Shown here: positions 43,501 to 52,462 of the stretch, piece after piece
How the letters are laid out: each line of letters starts with the position of its first letter
Position numbering within the stretch: the first letter of the stretch is position 1
NCBI RefSeq assembly: GCF_018224885.1
Contig: NZ_JAGTXB010000019.1
Coordinates: 1-64,000, forward strand
Length of the DNA: 64,000 nucleotides
Source: Chitinophaga hostae
GTDB lineage: Bacteria > Bacteroidota > Bacteroidia > Chitinophagales > Chitinophagaceae
Reading direction: 5' to 3'
The notes under the pieces: generated by a model
What the model was told of the DNA's origin: nothing
The model's database searches: none
Seen by the model: the letters and a program-made list of their open reading frames with translations, nothing else
Made by a program: the position numbers and the translations under genes

Positions 43501-44388
43501 ATGAGATACGCACTAATACTGGCCTTCCTGGCAGGGCTATGCCATATGTCTGTACGAGCACAAACAGATACCACACAGGCGTCTGTAACAGCGCAAAACG
43601 ATACCGCACAAACAGGACAGAAAAAAATCACATTCACACTGGGTGCTTTATACTCAAACAATGCTAGCTATTATGGTCAAACAGCTACGGCAGCTATGCC
43701 TTATGTTGCCGCCAGCGGGGTATTGCAGCTCCCCTGCGGTATCTATTTCAGCAGCACCGCCTACCGCCTGCTGAATGATACTGCCCACTTTGTTTCTGCC
43801 ACCAGCGCCGGCGCAGGGATCAGTTTTTCCATCGGCAAAAAGCTTACCGCCGACCTGGCCTACAGTCATACTTTTTACCCAACCAATTCTTCCTTCCTCC
43901 AAGCCGCCAATCCCGATAACGCCACCGCCTCGCTGAAATACAAATACTGGATGACCACCGGCATCCAGGCGGATTATGCGTTTGGGAAACAACAGGATAT
44001 ATTTGTAACACTAAGCACCGAAAAACTCATTCAGCTCGGCAGCTTCTCAAAAACAAAAGACCTGGTAACCATCACCCCTTCCATCGATGTGGTAGCCGGT
44101 ACCCAACATTTTTACGAAACATACATAAAAGAGCGATATCTTGAATTCAGTAAACTGGGCCTGCCAATACCGCTGCTTCCCGGCGTTCCGGTCAACAGCC
44201 AGACCGTGACAAAAGAAGCAACCCGGTTCGATCTGCTATCCTACAACCTGCACCTGCCGCTGGCTTACAACCGCGCGCACTATATGCTGGAAGTGGAATA
44301 CCAGCTGTCGTTGCTGAGCGATAAAGCCCTTACCGGTGCAGGCGATACCCACTCTTTTGTAAACTGTAGTTTTTATTACCAGTTCTAA
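43501..44388 (+). CDS. Outer-membrane beta-barrel-like protein, unknown
   Basis: 295 residues. The signal peptide ends VRAQ. The chain alternates short beta-like segments with aromatic ends (ITFTLGALYSNNASYYGQTA, AGISFSIGKKLTADLAYSHT) and terminates in phenylalanine (VNCSFYYQF), as outer-membrane barrels do. Its stop is followed with no gap by the ATG of a response regulator. Operon membership with a two-component pair suggests that the barrel is a target or accessory of that system. Confidence 0.75.
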   Translation: MRYALILAFLAGLCHMSVRAQTDTTQASVTAQNDTAQTGQKKITFTLGALYSNNASYYGQTATAAMPYVAASGVLQLPCGIYFSSTAYRLLNDTAHFVSATSAGAGISFSIGKKLTADLAYSHTFYPTNSSFLQAANPDNATASLKYKYWMTTGIQADYAFGKQQDIFVTLSTEKLIQLGSFSKTKDLVTITPSIDVVAGTQHFYETYIKERYLEFSKLGLPIPLLPGVPVNSQTVTKEATRFDLLSYNLHLPLAYNRAHYMLEVEYQLSLLSDKALTGAGDTHSFVNCSFYYQF

Positions 44389-45060
44389 ATGAAAGTATTG
44401 ATCATAGAAGATGAAAGAGCCATGGCCACTGAGATGGACACCTTCCTCAAAAAGGCGTACCGTTGCGATCTTGCTGCCACCGGCAGCCAGGCCATCAGCA
44501 AGCTGGATGATAACACATACGACTTCGTATTGCTCGATCTTGGTCTTCCCGATATGGATGGCCTGCAACTGTTACAGCAAGCCCGTAAAATATGCCCGGA
44601 TGCCGCTTATATCATCTTAACCGCCCGGGGACAACTGGAAGACCGTATCAAAGGACTGGACCTGGGAGCAGATGATTATTTGCCCAAACCCTTTTCCCTG
44701 CTGGAACTGCAATCAAGAATGCAGGCCATTGCCAGGAGAAAGTTCGCCTTGCAGGACGTAATAATTCCTGTAGGCGACTTTAATGTAGACCTTCAGAAAA
44801 GAAATGTTTACTTTGAACAAACAGAAATTACATTGTCCAGGAAAGAATTTGACCTGCTAAGTTATATGCTGTTGCATAAAAACAGGCCCCTCACCCGCAC
44901 ACAGCTGGGTGAACATATCTGGAGCAACTTCGCCGACGATGATTATGATTCCAACTATATCGATGTACACATCAAAAATATACGGAGAAAATTATCCGCG
45001 TACGCTGCAGTGGATTGGCTGCAAACCATCAGGCATGTAGGCTATAAAATAAAGATCTGA
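44389..45060 (+). CDS. OmpR-family response regulator
   Basis: 223 residues. The receiver domain has the acidic pair at EDE, phospho-acceptor D50 in VLLDLGLPDMDG, the Thr in TARG and Lys in LPKPF. The C-terminal winged helix is visible as ITLSRKEFDLLSYMLLHKNR and YIDVHIKNIRRKLS. It directly abuts the barrel gene upstream and lies two bases before the histidine kinase, so all three are cotranslated. The target genes are unknown. Confidence 0.95.
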   Translation: MKVLIIEDERAMATEMDTFLKKAYRCDLAATGSQAISKLDDNTYDFVLLDLGLPDMDGLQLLQQARKICPDAAYIILTARGQLEDRIKGLDLGADDYLPKPFSLLELQSRMQAIARRKFALQDVIIPVGDFNVDLQKRNVYFEQTEITLSRKEFDLLSYMLLHKNRPLTRTQLGEHIWSNFADDDYDSNYIDVHIKNIRRKLSAYAAVDWLQTIRHVGYKIKI

Positions 45061-45062
45061 GC

Positions 45063-46376
45063 TTGAAACTCTTTACCAAACTAACACTGTTCATTACACT
45101 GTCAAAAATGGCCGTGGTAGTGCTCTTTGTGTTGGTTCTTCCCTTCCTCGTGGAAGATATCGCCTATAAATACAACGATTTTTATCTGCGGGAACAAAAG
45201 AAAAAAGTGTTACAGGTTATCCGTCAAAATGGTATTGACGCTTACCTGCAAGGGGAAGAAAACTATGGCAGCTATACCATGCTGAAAGAAGAATACATTT
45301 CCCTGGAACCTGCCGGTAAAATGATCATACCCGATACGATTGCTACCGTGCAAAGAGTGGTGGAGGGCGACACCCTTACCTACCGGGTGCTGAGCCATAT
45401 ACTCACCGATCATCAACGCCCGTTTATGCTGGAAGTAGGCAAAAAAACTGCCACCATCAGCCAGTACAACCGTCCTTTGCAACGTGTAGCCCTCTACGTA
45501 CTGGGAGGACTCATCATCATCACCATCCTCATTGACCTTATTTTTACCAGGCTGCTGTTAAAACCATTAGGAGTGATCATCAGTACCCGTTTGCTCAACA
45601 GGCGGTTCCCATTCCGGGAGCAGGCATCACCAGTAAAAACATCTACTACCGATTTCAGATATCTCGACGATTCACTCGTAGAACTGATGACCAAGATCAA
45701 TGAAGCTTTTGAAAAAGAACGCGAATTCACGACCAACGCCTCGCATGAACTGATGACACCCGTAAGCATACTCCAGACAAAAATGGAGAACCTGCTGGTG
45801 GATCTCGAGCCATACGAAGAGCCACAAAAGAAGATCATGGGCATGATGAAAACACTGAACCGTCTGAAAAAGATCGTTCACTCGCTGCTCCTGATTTCCC
45901 GCATAGAAAACGACCAGTTTCCCAAAAATGATGATGTGTCACCCCAACTGCTTGTGGCCTCCATCATGGAAGAGCTGGAACACCGGCTGGAAGAAAAACA
46001 GCTGCGGTTTTCCGCAAAACTTTCAGCAGAACAGGTATTGCACCACCTTAATTATGACCTCATCTTCCAGCTGGTTTATAACCTTCTTCACAATGCCATC
46101 AAATACAATCGGGACAATGGCAGCATTGCTGTCAGCGATGAACTGTTGCCTACTGCCTATCGCCTGATCATTACAGACACCGGTATCGGTATTGGTCCCC
46201 ACGAAATAGATACCATCTTCCACCGCTTCCGGAAAGTTCAAAAAAGCACGGTAGAAGGATATGGACTGGGCCTCTCCATTGCACGCACCATTGCACAGTA
46301 TCATAACATACAAATCAATGTGGAAGCCACGGAAGGTAAAGGCAGTGTGTTTATACTGACCTTCCCGTTAAATTAA
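45063..46376 (+). CDS. Sensor histidine kinase
   Basis: 437 residues. The likely start is TTG 45063, giving MKLFTKLTLFITLSKMAVVV, 2 nt after the regulator stop. Two membrane helices (about 5-30 and 145-170) bracket a periplasmic sensor of about 115 residues. Then come the H-box NASHELMTPVSIL with H228, N-box NLLHNAIKYNRDNG, and G-boxes DTGIGIG and GYGLGLSIARTIA. No HAMP domain is obvious between the second helix and the H-box. It is paired with the OmpR regulator upstream, and the signal is unknown. Confidence 0.94.
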   Translation: MKLFTKLTLFITLSKMAVVVLFVLVLPFLVEDIAYKYNDFYLREQKKKVLQVIRQNGIDAYLQGEENYGSYTMLKEEYISLEPAGKMIIPDTIATVQRVVEGDTLTYRVLSHILTDHQRPFMLEVGKKTATISQYNRPLQRVALYVLGGLIIITILIDLIFTRLLLKPLGVIISTRLLNRRFPFREQASPVKTSTTDFRYLDDSLVELMTKINEAFEKEREFTTNASHELMTPVSILQTKMENLLVDLEPYEEPQKKIMGMMKTLNRLKKIVHSLLLISRIENDQFPKNDDVSPQLLVASIMEELEHRLEEKQLRFSAKLSAEQVLHHLNYDLIFQLVYNLLHNAIKYNRDNGSIAVSDELLPTAYRLIITDTGIGIGPHEIDTIFHRFRKVQKSTVEGYGLGLSIARTIAQYHNIQINVEATEGKGSVFILTFPLN

Positions 46377-46418
46377 ATCCATTAGCTTTCGTCAAAAATA
46401 AGTTTACATTTATATACC

Positions 46419-46943
46419 ATGGATTTAAAAGATGCTATTGCACTCATAAAGCATATTCATTTCTCCGCACCCGGGCAAAGCGTTTGGGCCGATCTGGGAT
46501 GCGGCGACGGTCTATTCACCTATGCACTGGCTAACCTGTTGGAAACAAACAGCACGATCTACGCCTGGGACAAAAGTCCTGTTACCTTATCGCGCTTAGC
46601 CAATCCTCATCAGGTTAATATAAAACCGGGGCAACTGGATTTCCTGGAAGATGATTTACCGGTATCTGACCTGGATGGTATCATGATGGCTAATTCCCTG
46701 CACTATGTAGCCGGCAAACCCGCTTTTATTGATAAGATCAGCGCGCAACTCGGGGAAAATGGTGCTTTTTTAATTGTTGAATATGAAACCACGAACGCCA
46801 ATCCATGGGTCCCCTATCCTATTCCCTTTCAATCTTTGACGGCGCTGTTTCGCAAAGCAGGGTTCACATCCGCCATAAAGCTGGGCGAAAGACCATCAAT
46901 ATTCCGGGCAGGCAAAATGTATGCGGCGTTATTCAGCAGATAA
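46419..46943 (+). CDS. Class I SAM-dependent methyltransferase
   Basis: 174 residues. Motif I is VWADLGCGDGLFTYAL, followed by an acidic ribose-binding position (YAWDKSP), IMMANSLHYVAGKPAF and EYETTNANPWVPYPIPF. The compact size fits small-molecule methyltransferases of the type-11 group. It lies 42 nt after the histidine kinase and converges on another methyltransferase gene with only 5 nt between the stops. Substrate unknown. Confidence 0.88.
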   Translation: MDLKDAIALIKHIHFSAPGQSVWADLGCGDGLFTYALANLLETNSTIYAWDKSPVTLSRLANPHQVNIKPGQLDFLEDDLPVSDLDGIMMANSLHYVAGKPAFIDKISAQLGENGAFLIVEYETTNANPWVPYPIPFQSLTALFRKAGFTSAIKLGERPSIFRAGKMYAALFSR

Positions 46944-46948
46944 CAGGA

Positions 46949-47932
46949 TTACCGGCTTTTAAAAACAGCCAGGTGATATGGATGATCCTCCTCCGGGGCG
47001 TTCATCTTCAGCCAGCACTGCAAGGCCACCTGTGCAGTACAGGGGCCATATGTAACAATCCTGATCTGTTTGCTCAACGATACTTTCCGCAGCATACTCA
47101 ACACCTCCAGCATAATTTCACCTTTGAATGGGGTAAACATAAAAAAGATGGTTCCATCGGAATAATCCGCCTGGCGGGCATCTGCATTTATAAAAGTTAC
47201 ACCGGGTAAATTCAGGTCCGCAGCACAGGCCCTGGCATACGCGCAAAAAGCCGGCTCAAATTCTATTCCTTTCACGGTAATACCGGCAAGCAGATTTACC
47301 AGGATGGCCGCCTGTCCCAGGCCCGCGCCTACATCGAAAAATACATCGTCTTTCCTGACTGGGCATTTTTCTATCAGCTCAAAAATAATCCTGGCAGGCG
47401 TTTTTTGGTAGTGCACCATTTCCGGGTCCAGGTCCCTGGTGGGTTCCGGTATAGTCTGAAAAGGAGAAAGCCCGTTGATAAAAATATCGAGATTATCGTA
47501 CCCTACGTCCTCCGGGTATTCGTTGCGATTGGCCCGCAGATCCACATATGTTGCAACCAGGTTTTTAAATGCAGCACCGGTATGTCCTGTGGTGCGGATA
47601 GCAGCCCGTAATCGTTGAAACAAGCCCCTGTCAATAGCTTCCAGCATTGATTTTATAGTCACGCCACGCTGTTTAAGTTGCACCAGCTGATCCGGTGGCA
47701 TCGTTCCGGCACACAGCTCATCCACCTGATCTATCACCTGGAACTCAATAAAGTCGATCGCCTCTGCACGTTTATCAAAGTTTTTTTCTTCGTAAAGCGC
47801 CGTGTCTTCTTCCAATGATCCGATATAGGCGGCTATTTCAGCAATGGCCTGGACTGCGTTTCCTCCTTCATGGTTATCATCATTCATAAAAACAGCTGTC
47901 ATTGTTCCTGTTAGCGATCCTTGCCAGATCAT
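46949..47932 (-). CDS. SAM-dependent methyltransferase, DOT1-like fold
   Basis: 327 residues from the ATG overlapping the upstream stop (ATGA, 47929-47932). ATG 47887 (MNDDNHEGG) is an alternative. A helical N-terminal half contains YEDVGY-like and FQTIPEPTRDLDPEMVHYQK segments. The C-terminal half holds DVFFDVGAGLGQAAILVNLL, VKGIEFEPAFCAYARACAAD and NADARQADYSDGTIFFMFTP, resembling DOT1-type methyltransferases. The substrate is not predictable. Translational overlap with a membrane protein gene implies one operon with it and the monooxygenase upstream. Confidence 0.82.
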   Translation of the reverse strand: MIWQGSLTGTMTAVFMNDDNHEGGNAVQAIAEIAAYIGSLEEDTALYEEKNFDKRAEAIDFIEFQVIDQVDELCAGTMPPDQLVQLKQRGVTIKSMLEAIDRGLFQRLRAAIRTTGHTGAAFKNLVATYVDLRANRNEYPEDVGYDNLDIFINGLSPFQTIPEPTRDLDPEMVHYQKTPARIIFELIEKCPVRKDDVFFDVGAGLGQAAILVNLLAGITVKGIEFEPAFCAYARACAADLNLPGVTFINADARQADYSDGTIFFMFTPFKGEIMLEVLSMLRKVSLSKQIRIVTYGPCTAQVALQCWLKMNAPEEDHPYHLAVFKSR

Positions 47933-48348
47933 CTCCACAGGGCTTTGTCTCCCTGTGTCAATACTTTTCTGAAATATATTCCTGTAAACACTACAAGGTA
48001 AACAAAAATAAAAAATACCACCAGCCAATGTATATCTTCATAAAAGCTGATCTTTAACAAGAGCGCTTCCAGCATCAGCAAGCCCAGACCATACCCGACG
48101 TAAACGGGTGAACGCTTTTCTGTGAATTGTTTTAACAAGTAGACGTAAGCCCAGCCAAACAGCAGGGCGTTCAGCAAAATCACCGGTGGGAAATAAATTA
48201 AGATTAACGGAAGCCAGGCGGATAACAAGGTACGGATAACATCGGACGTCGACTCCGCGCCTATGATACTGCATACTATCAGCATAAGAGGAATATCTCT
48301 CAACAGGAAATACACCAGGAATCGTTTTATGATTGCTTTCTTCATCAT
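47929..48348 (-). CDS. Four-helix membrane protein, unknown
   Basis: 139 residues from ATG 48348 (MMKKAIIKRF). About four hydrophobic segments are seen: IPLMLIVCSIIGA, WLPLILIYFPPVILLNALLF, YGLGLLMLEALLL and WLVVFFIFVYLVVFTGIYF. Charged loops lie between. No family recognised. Its stop overlaps the methyltransferase start, and it follows the monooxygenase gene by 24 nt. Confidence 0.72.
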   Translation of the reverse strand: MMKKAIIKRFLVYFLLRDIPLMLIVCSIIGAESTSDVIRTLLSAWLPLILIYFPPVILLNALLFGWAYVYLLKQFTEKRSPVYVGYGLGLLMLEALLLKISFYEDIHWLVVFFIFVYLVVFTGIYFRKVLTQGDKALWR

Positions 48349-48372
48349 AGACAACTATCATCTTCAACTTCG

Positions 48373-49503
48373 TTAACCATTTCTTTCTCTGCGCACAATA
48401 TCTGCCGCAATCTTTTTTGCATCCAGCCCAATTTCCCGGAACTGACCGGTAGGGCTCACCCAATACCCGCAAAAATACAAGCCGTCTTTACCGAAGTACT
48501 GTTGTTTACCGGCGCTTAGCTGTAAATCTGTGAAACGGTTTTTATCTACCTGTACAATTTCGGCATAGTCGCGGTAATAGCCAATAGCCGCCACAATAGC
48601 ATCAAACACGGCTTTCCGGCCATCGCTGAAATAAACAGTATTGCCCGCAATATGGTCAATATCTCCGAAGATCTGTATATGGCCTTCCCGGATATGCCGG
48701 ATCGTACCAATATCCAGTACCGGCGCATTACCCTCTCTTTGAACCTGTTCCAGCGGACCATAAGGTTTCTTTTTAAGTCCCAGTGCGGTAATATCACCTA
48801 CCAGCCTGTTTATCAGGGGAGCGTTGAGCGTATCCGCCACGCGGGGCGGCAGATAGTTCATCAGCAGACTGAGCTCCAGCACCGGGATGCCAAAAACATC
48901 CCGCGGTATCACGTTTACGGCTGAACGAACCGACATGGCAGGTATGGCGTGCTGTTCATACAGGTCTATTGCTATTTCGCAGGCCGAATTACCAAATCCC
49001 ACCACCAGCAACCGCTGCCCCTGAAAGTCCTTACCCGTTTTGTACCCGCTGCTGTGCAGCACTTTCCCGGGAAAGCTGTCAATACCTTTAAAATCAATAG
49101 GTCTGGGTTTTCCATAGGCGCCGGTAGCCATAATAACGTAGCGCGACCGGAAGATCCCGTTATTGGTGGTGGTAATCCATTGATCATCTTCCTTTTTGAT
49201 GGAAACAGCATTGGTGTTAAAAACCGGCTGTATATTAAATGTCCGCTGATAATCGTCGAGATAGTCCACCACCTGCTGCCGTGCCGGATAACGGGGAATG
49301 GTTTTATCAAATTTTTTATAGGGAAGGCTTGACAACCTTTTGCTGGTATGTAAATGCAGGCGATGGTAATGATTACGCCAGGGAGTGGCCACCTGGCTTT
49401 CCTTCTCTATAATAACATATGTAATACCCTTCTTCTGCAAAGAAGCTGCGGAGGCTAAGCCCGCAATACTGGCGCCGATGATGAGCGTATTGGTTTGCTG
49501 CAC
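48373..49503 (-). CDS. Flavin-containing monooxygenase-type protein
   Basis: 376 residues, taking GTG 49503 as start because the FAD-binding motif (TLIIGASIAGLASAASLQKK) begins seven residues later; the frame is open to 49635. A second dinucleotide fold reads LLVVGFGNSACEIAIDLYEQ. Also seen are ATGAYGKPRPIDFKGIDSFP and FDAIVAAIGYYRDYAEIV. The layout fits YUC/CzcO-like flavin monooxygenases. The usual GxGxxG is GASIAG in the first fold. Substrate unknown; it is first in an operon with a membrane protein and a methyltransferase. Confidence 0.87.
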   Translation of the reverse strand: MQQTNTLIIGASIAGLASAASLQKKGITYVIIEKESQVATPWRNHYHRLHLHTSKRLSSLPYKKFDKTIPRYPARQQVVDYLDDYQRTFNIQPVFNTNAVSIKKEDDQWITTTNNGIFRSRYVIMATGAYGKPRPIDFKGIDSFPGKVLHSSGYKTGKDFQGQRLLVVGFGNSACEIAIDLYEQHAIPAMSVRSAVNVIPRDVFGIPVLELSLLMNYLPPRVADTLNAPLINRLVGDITALGLKKKPYGPLEQVQREGNAPVLDIGTIRHIREGHIQIFGDIDHIAGNTVYFSDGRKAVFDAIVAAIGYYRDYAEIVQVDKNRFTDLQLSAGKQQYFGKDGLYFCGYWVSPTGQFREIGLDAKKIAADIVRRERNG

Positions 49504-49653
49504 GTAGTATTGTTTACCTTCCTTTAAGATACAAAAGTTGGTCAGCATTACCAACGCACTACTGCACAACTTTCCATCTTCCAAAAGATACAGATGATCT
49601 GACGGATAACAAGCGCTATATATTGCAACCAGCATTCATTGCTCTTGTTGATT

Positions 49654-51192
49654 TTATTGGCGCTCTTTATGGGAACTAGCGAGATATTTTTCAATCAGTA
49701 TTTTTAAGGCGCTATCACTGGGACGAGGAGCATCCGGGGTAATCATTTCGCCATCTCCGTTAATTAACATAAAGCGTGGAATTGTTTGTATATTATATTC
49801 TGCTATCATTTTGGATTGCTTAGCATTCACCAGGACGTAATTATTAGTGGTAAATCCTTCATTCCGGGAAGCAGACTTCCATTTCTCAATATCTTTATCG
49901 AGTGATATTTTAATGAATTTTATTTTCTTGCCCTTATAATTCTCAGATAATGTTTTGAGAAATGGAAATTCTTCTCTGCATGGAACGCACCAGCTGGCCC
50001 AGAAGTCAATTAAAATGATATTCCCTTTTTCATTTTTTATAATATCCTCAATGGTGGTTCTTGTTCCTGTTTTGACAGACAGTACGTCATTTCCGGAAAC
50101 AGCCGGTTTAAAACTCCCGATCTTTCTTTGCTGCCTCAGCTTATCTCTTATATCAAATTTATAGCTACGATTACCACAAACCGCAAAGTAACTCCTGATA
50201 TAATTTTCAGGTATCTCCATTCTTTTGGAAGCTGCATCATGCATGAGTACGGATAGCAGGTAGTCTTTTGCAGCGCCGCTGAAGTTATTCGCAATGGAAT
50301 TGTAGTGATTAATAAAATCCGTAGTATCCCGCAACATGCTTTTAATGTTATGCTCCCTTTCAACAAAATAAAGCAAACGATCAGCACAATTTCTAAAATA
50401 AAAAAAGGAGCCTTTAGTTGATCCGAAATGGCCAAGGTCCTTACAGAATGTCCTGCAGATGGCCAACCAACCTTCCCGATTTTCTATGGGTTTCAGGAAC
50501 CTGTCGTAAAGCCAATAGGTATCGGATAACGAATCCGACTCAATTTGATATCGCCGGCTGCGCAAAAAATCCGACGATAAAGAATAGCGGATAGCCAGAG
50601 AGTCCAATATTTTTCTCTTTAACTTCGACAGGGTATTAACGTGCTGCTTGATATCTTCCCTAATAGCGCTTTTTTCGTGCAGAGATAAAGTATCTGATGC
50701 GTAATACTTTCTTAATACATCTTTTTTGGTGGCAAAGCCTAAACTATCCCAAAGGTTAATACAAAACAGCGCCGTATTTCTTTGAGGATTGGTGGTCCTG
50801 TAAATTAAAATACCATATTCATTTTCGCTGATGCTTAAAGTATCTCCCGGAGATGCGGTACGCCGGGTAAACGTCATACTCATTGGCCGGAAAGTAATGG
50901 GGCGCCTTTCGTAAATAGTTGTATAACTATTTTCTGTTAATGAGATTTCTTTCATACTAAGGCCGTTCTTCTCGTCTATGAGAATACTCATTCTGTCGAT
51001 GGCCTGCGGATGAAACGCGGTTGAATCAAATAAGGATGATGCCGCTGTAAAAGTGATGGTTCTTTTTGAGCAGGAAGAAAAGTAAAGTAGGATTATCAGC
51101 AAAAATGGTATGTATAGGCAAGGAACAGGCGTCTTCAATAGCGTCTTTGGGAAACACAATGCAATAATCTGGAAGATCCGGGTTATAGGCAT
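49654..51192 (-). CDS. TlpA-type thioredoxin-like lipoprotein
   Basis: 512 residues. The N-terminus has a long export signal ending in a lipobox (YFSSC near residue 41). A large central region of about 330 residues has no known motif and is rich in Arg, Ser and Tyr. The C-terminal TlpA/thioredoxin domain carries FWASWCVPC with the redox pair C402/C405, then KIKFIKISLDKDIEKWKSA and the cis-Pro segment IQTIPRFMLI. Bacteroidetes carry many such proteins, thought to act in periplasmic disulfide handling. It stands alone. Confidence 0.88.
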   Translation of the reverse strand: MPITRIFQIIALCFPKTLLKTPVPCLYIPFLLIILLYFSSCSKRTITFTAASSLFDSTAFHPQAIDRMSILIDEKNGLSMKEISLTENSYTTIYERRPITFRPMSMTFTRRTASPGDTLSISENEYGILIYRTTNPQRNTALFCINLWDSLGFATKKDVLRKYYASDTLSLHEKSAIREDIKQHVNTLSKLKRKILDSLAIRYSLSSDFLRSRRYQIESDSLSDTYWLYDRFLKPIENREGWLAICRTFCKDLGHFGSTKGSFFYFRNCADRLLYFVEREHNIKSMLRDTTDFINHYNSIANNFSGAAKDYLLSVLMHDAASKRMEIPENYIRSYFAVCGNRSYKFDIRDKLRQQRKIGSFKPAVSGNDVLSVKTGTRTTIEDIIKNEKGNIILIDFWASWCVPCREEFPFLKTLSENYKGKKIKFIKISLDKDIEKWKSASRNEGFTTNNYVLVNAKQSKMIAEYNIQTIPRFMLINGDGEMITPDAPRPSDSALKILIEKYLASSHKERQ

Positions 51193-51389
51193 TTTCTTAG
51201 GTTAATGGAGTATAGGAGGTATAACGGTAGAATAGCTGATCATAAACAAATGAGTTAAACAATTATTCTCTACGAAAATAGCAGTGTAGTAGAAGTAAAA
51301 CCACCACTATTTTGACGGATTCCTATATTTTCTTTACCGACACACTAAATACCGGGAATGTTCCGGGCACACGATAACTATACCGCTAC

Positions 51390-51848
51390 CTACACTTCTT
51401 TTTTGGTTACTCCGTCAAAACTAATATGAAACGCACCGGCATACATCGCCATTTTTTCCGGCACCGACTCATGATCGTCGAGCCAGTCGAGCTGTATATC
51501 CAACGGCTCGTCGGTGGTTTTTAAATACAATACGAGGTAATTAAAGCTGCCGCCTTCAGCGATCTCTTTTCGTATGCCATAACTGCGCAGCGTATCCCAG
51601 CCATAGAAAAATGATTTATGTTTAATGCCTTCGTGATTCAGTTCCAGCACCACCGATTTGTCGATCGCACTCCAGCTGCAGCCAATAAAAGTAAGCAGGC
51701 CGATACCGATTAAGATCCATCCGCCTATCGACGCAGCATTATTCCTTACATAAGGAAAATAGCCGCAACATACGGCGCCCAATCCGATGCATGCCGACAC
51801 AGTATAGGCCACGCGATGTTTTTTGTATTGTACGATAGGTAAATCCAT
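51390..51848 (-). CDS. Small two-helix membrane protein, unknown
   Basis: 152 residues from ATG 51848 (MDLPIVQYKKHRVAY). Two hydrophobic helices (VSACIGLGAVCCGYFPYV and IGGWILIGIGLLTFIGCS) are followed by a soluble tail with a PH-like pattern (VVLELNHEGIKHKSFFYGWD, YLVLYLKTTDEPLDIQLDWL). The family is not recognised, although the layout resembles bacterial PH-type membrane proteins. The upstream open frame to 51914 lacks protein character. Confidence 0.65.
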   Translation of the reverse strand: MDLPIVQYKKHRVAYTVSACIGLGAVCCGYFPYVRNNAASIGGWILIGIGLLTFIGCSWSAIDKSVVLELNHEGIKHKSFFYGWDTLRSYGIRKEIAEGGSFNYLVLYLKTTDEPLDIQLDWLDDHESVPEKMAMYAGAFHISFDGVTKKEV

Positions 51849-52019
51849 GACTATATCTTCCGTTATATATTTTTTCTCCTCCCTAAAATACAAAAAAGAA
51901 AGAGAAGCATACACATAACGACTGAGGTAGCTTGCAACTATGAAACCAGATCATTATATTGTTATGAGTTCTGTAACCCGTTGCAATTGGAAGCTGCCTC
52001 AAATCAAATCAGTACTGTT

Positions 52020-52376
52020 ATGAAAAAACTATTTTGTCTCCTTATTTTTTGCACCATTGCCGCATTCCCTTTGCAAATACTCCATGCAGAAAAGAATGTT
52101 GCCCGATTTTTTAGCATCGGCCTGAACGTGAATAACGGCACCAGTGATAATGCCGCTATTTACCTATACGGACCTACTAACATCAGCGCCTATCTGAACC
52201 CTAATTCCGGTTCTTCTTATGGCCCATTAACAGCAGGAAGTTATACGGTTAACATGTATGCTTCAGCACCCGGTTCACACACCTTTACTTTTGCAGGACA
52301 GTCGGTAACCACTTCTTCCGGAAGCGCCACGTTTAATGTGACAATTACAGGCACCGTGTTCGCATCTATTTATTAA
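52020..52376 (+). CDS. Small exported beta-rich protein, unknown
   Basis: 118 residues from ATG 52020. The signal peptide (KKLFCLLIFCTIAAFPLQIL) is followed by a mature part rich in Gly, Ser, Thr, Asn and Tyr (NVNNGTSDNAAIYLYGPTNI, SYGPLTAGSYTVNMYASAPG). The alternating pattern suggests a small secreted beta-sandwich. No cysteines are seen in the mature part. Stand-alone gene, divergent from the membrane protein at 51390. No family recognised. Confidence 0.65.
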   Translation: MKKLFCLLIFCTIAAFPLQILHAEKNVARFFSIGLNVNNGTSDNAAIYLYGPTNISAYLNPNSGSSYGPLTAGSYTVNMYASAPGSHTFTFAGQSVTTSSGSATFNVTITGTVFASIY

Positions 52377-52384
52377 TTTATAAT

Positions 52385-52457
52385 CCTTCCTGCAAAGGCA
52401 TTACGCGGGTATCATCAGCCGGGGCAGCTGCACGTTGCGGATGCTTTTGCGGGAAGG
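52385..52457. terminator. Imperfect long-loop hairpin between convergent genes
   Basis: The arms 52385-52399 and 52443-52457 pair over 15 nt with two non-Watson-Crick positions. They sit between the stops of convergent genes and could end both, but the loop is long. Confidence 0.35.
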
Positions 52458-52462
52458 TAGTT

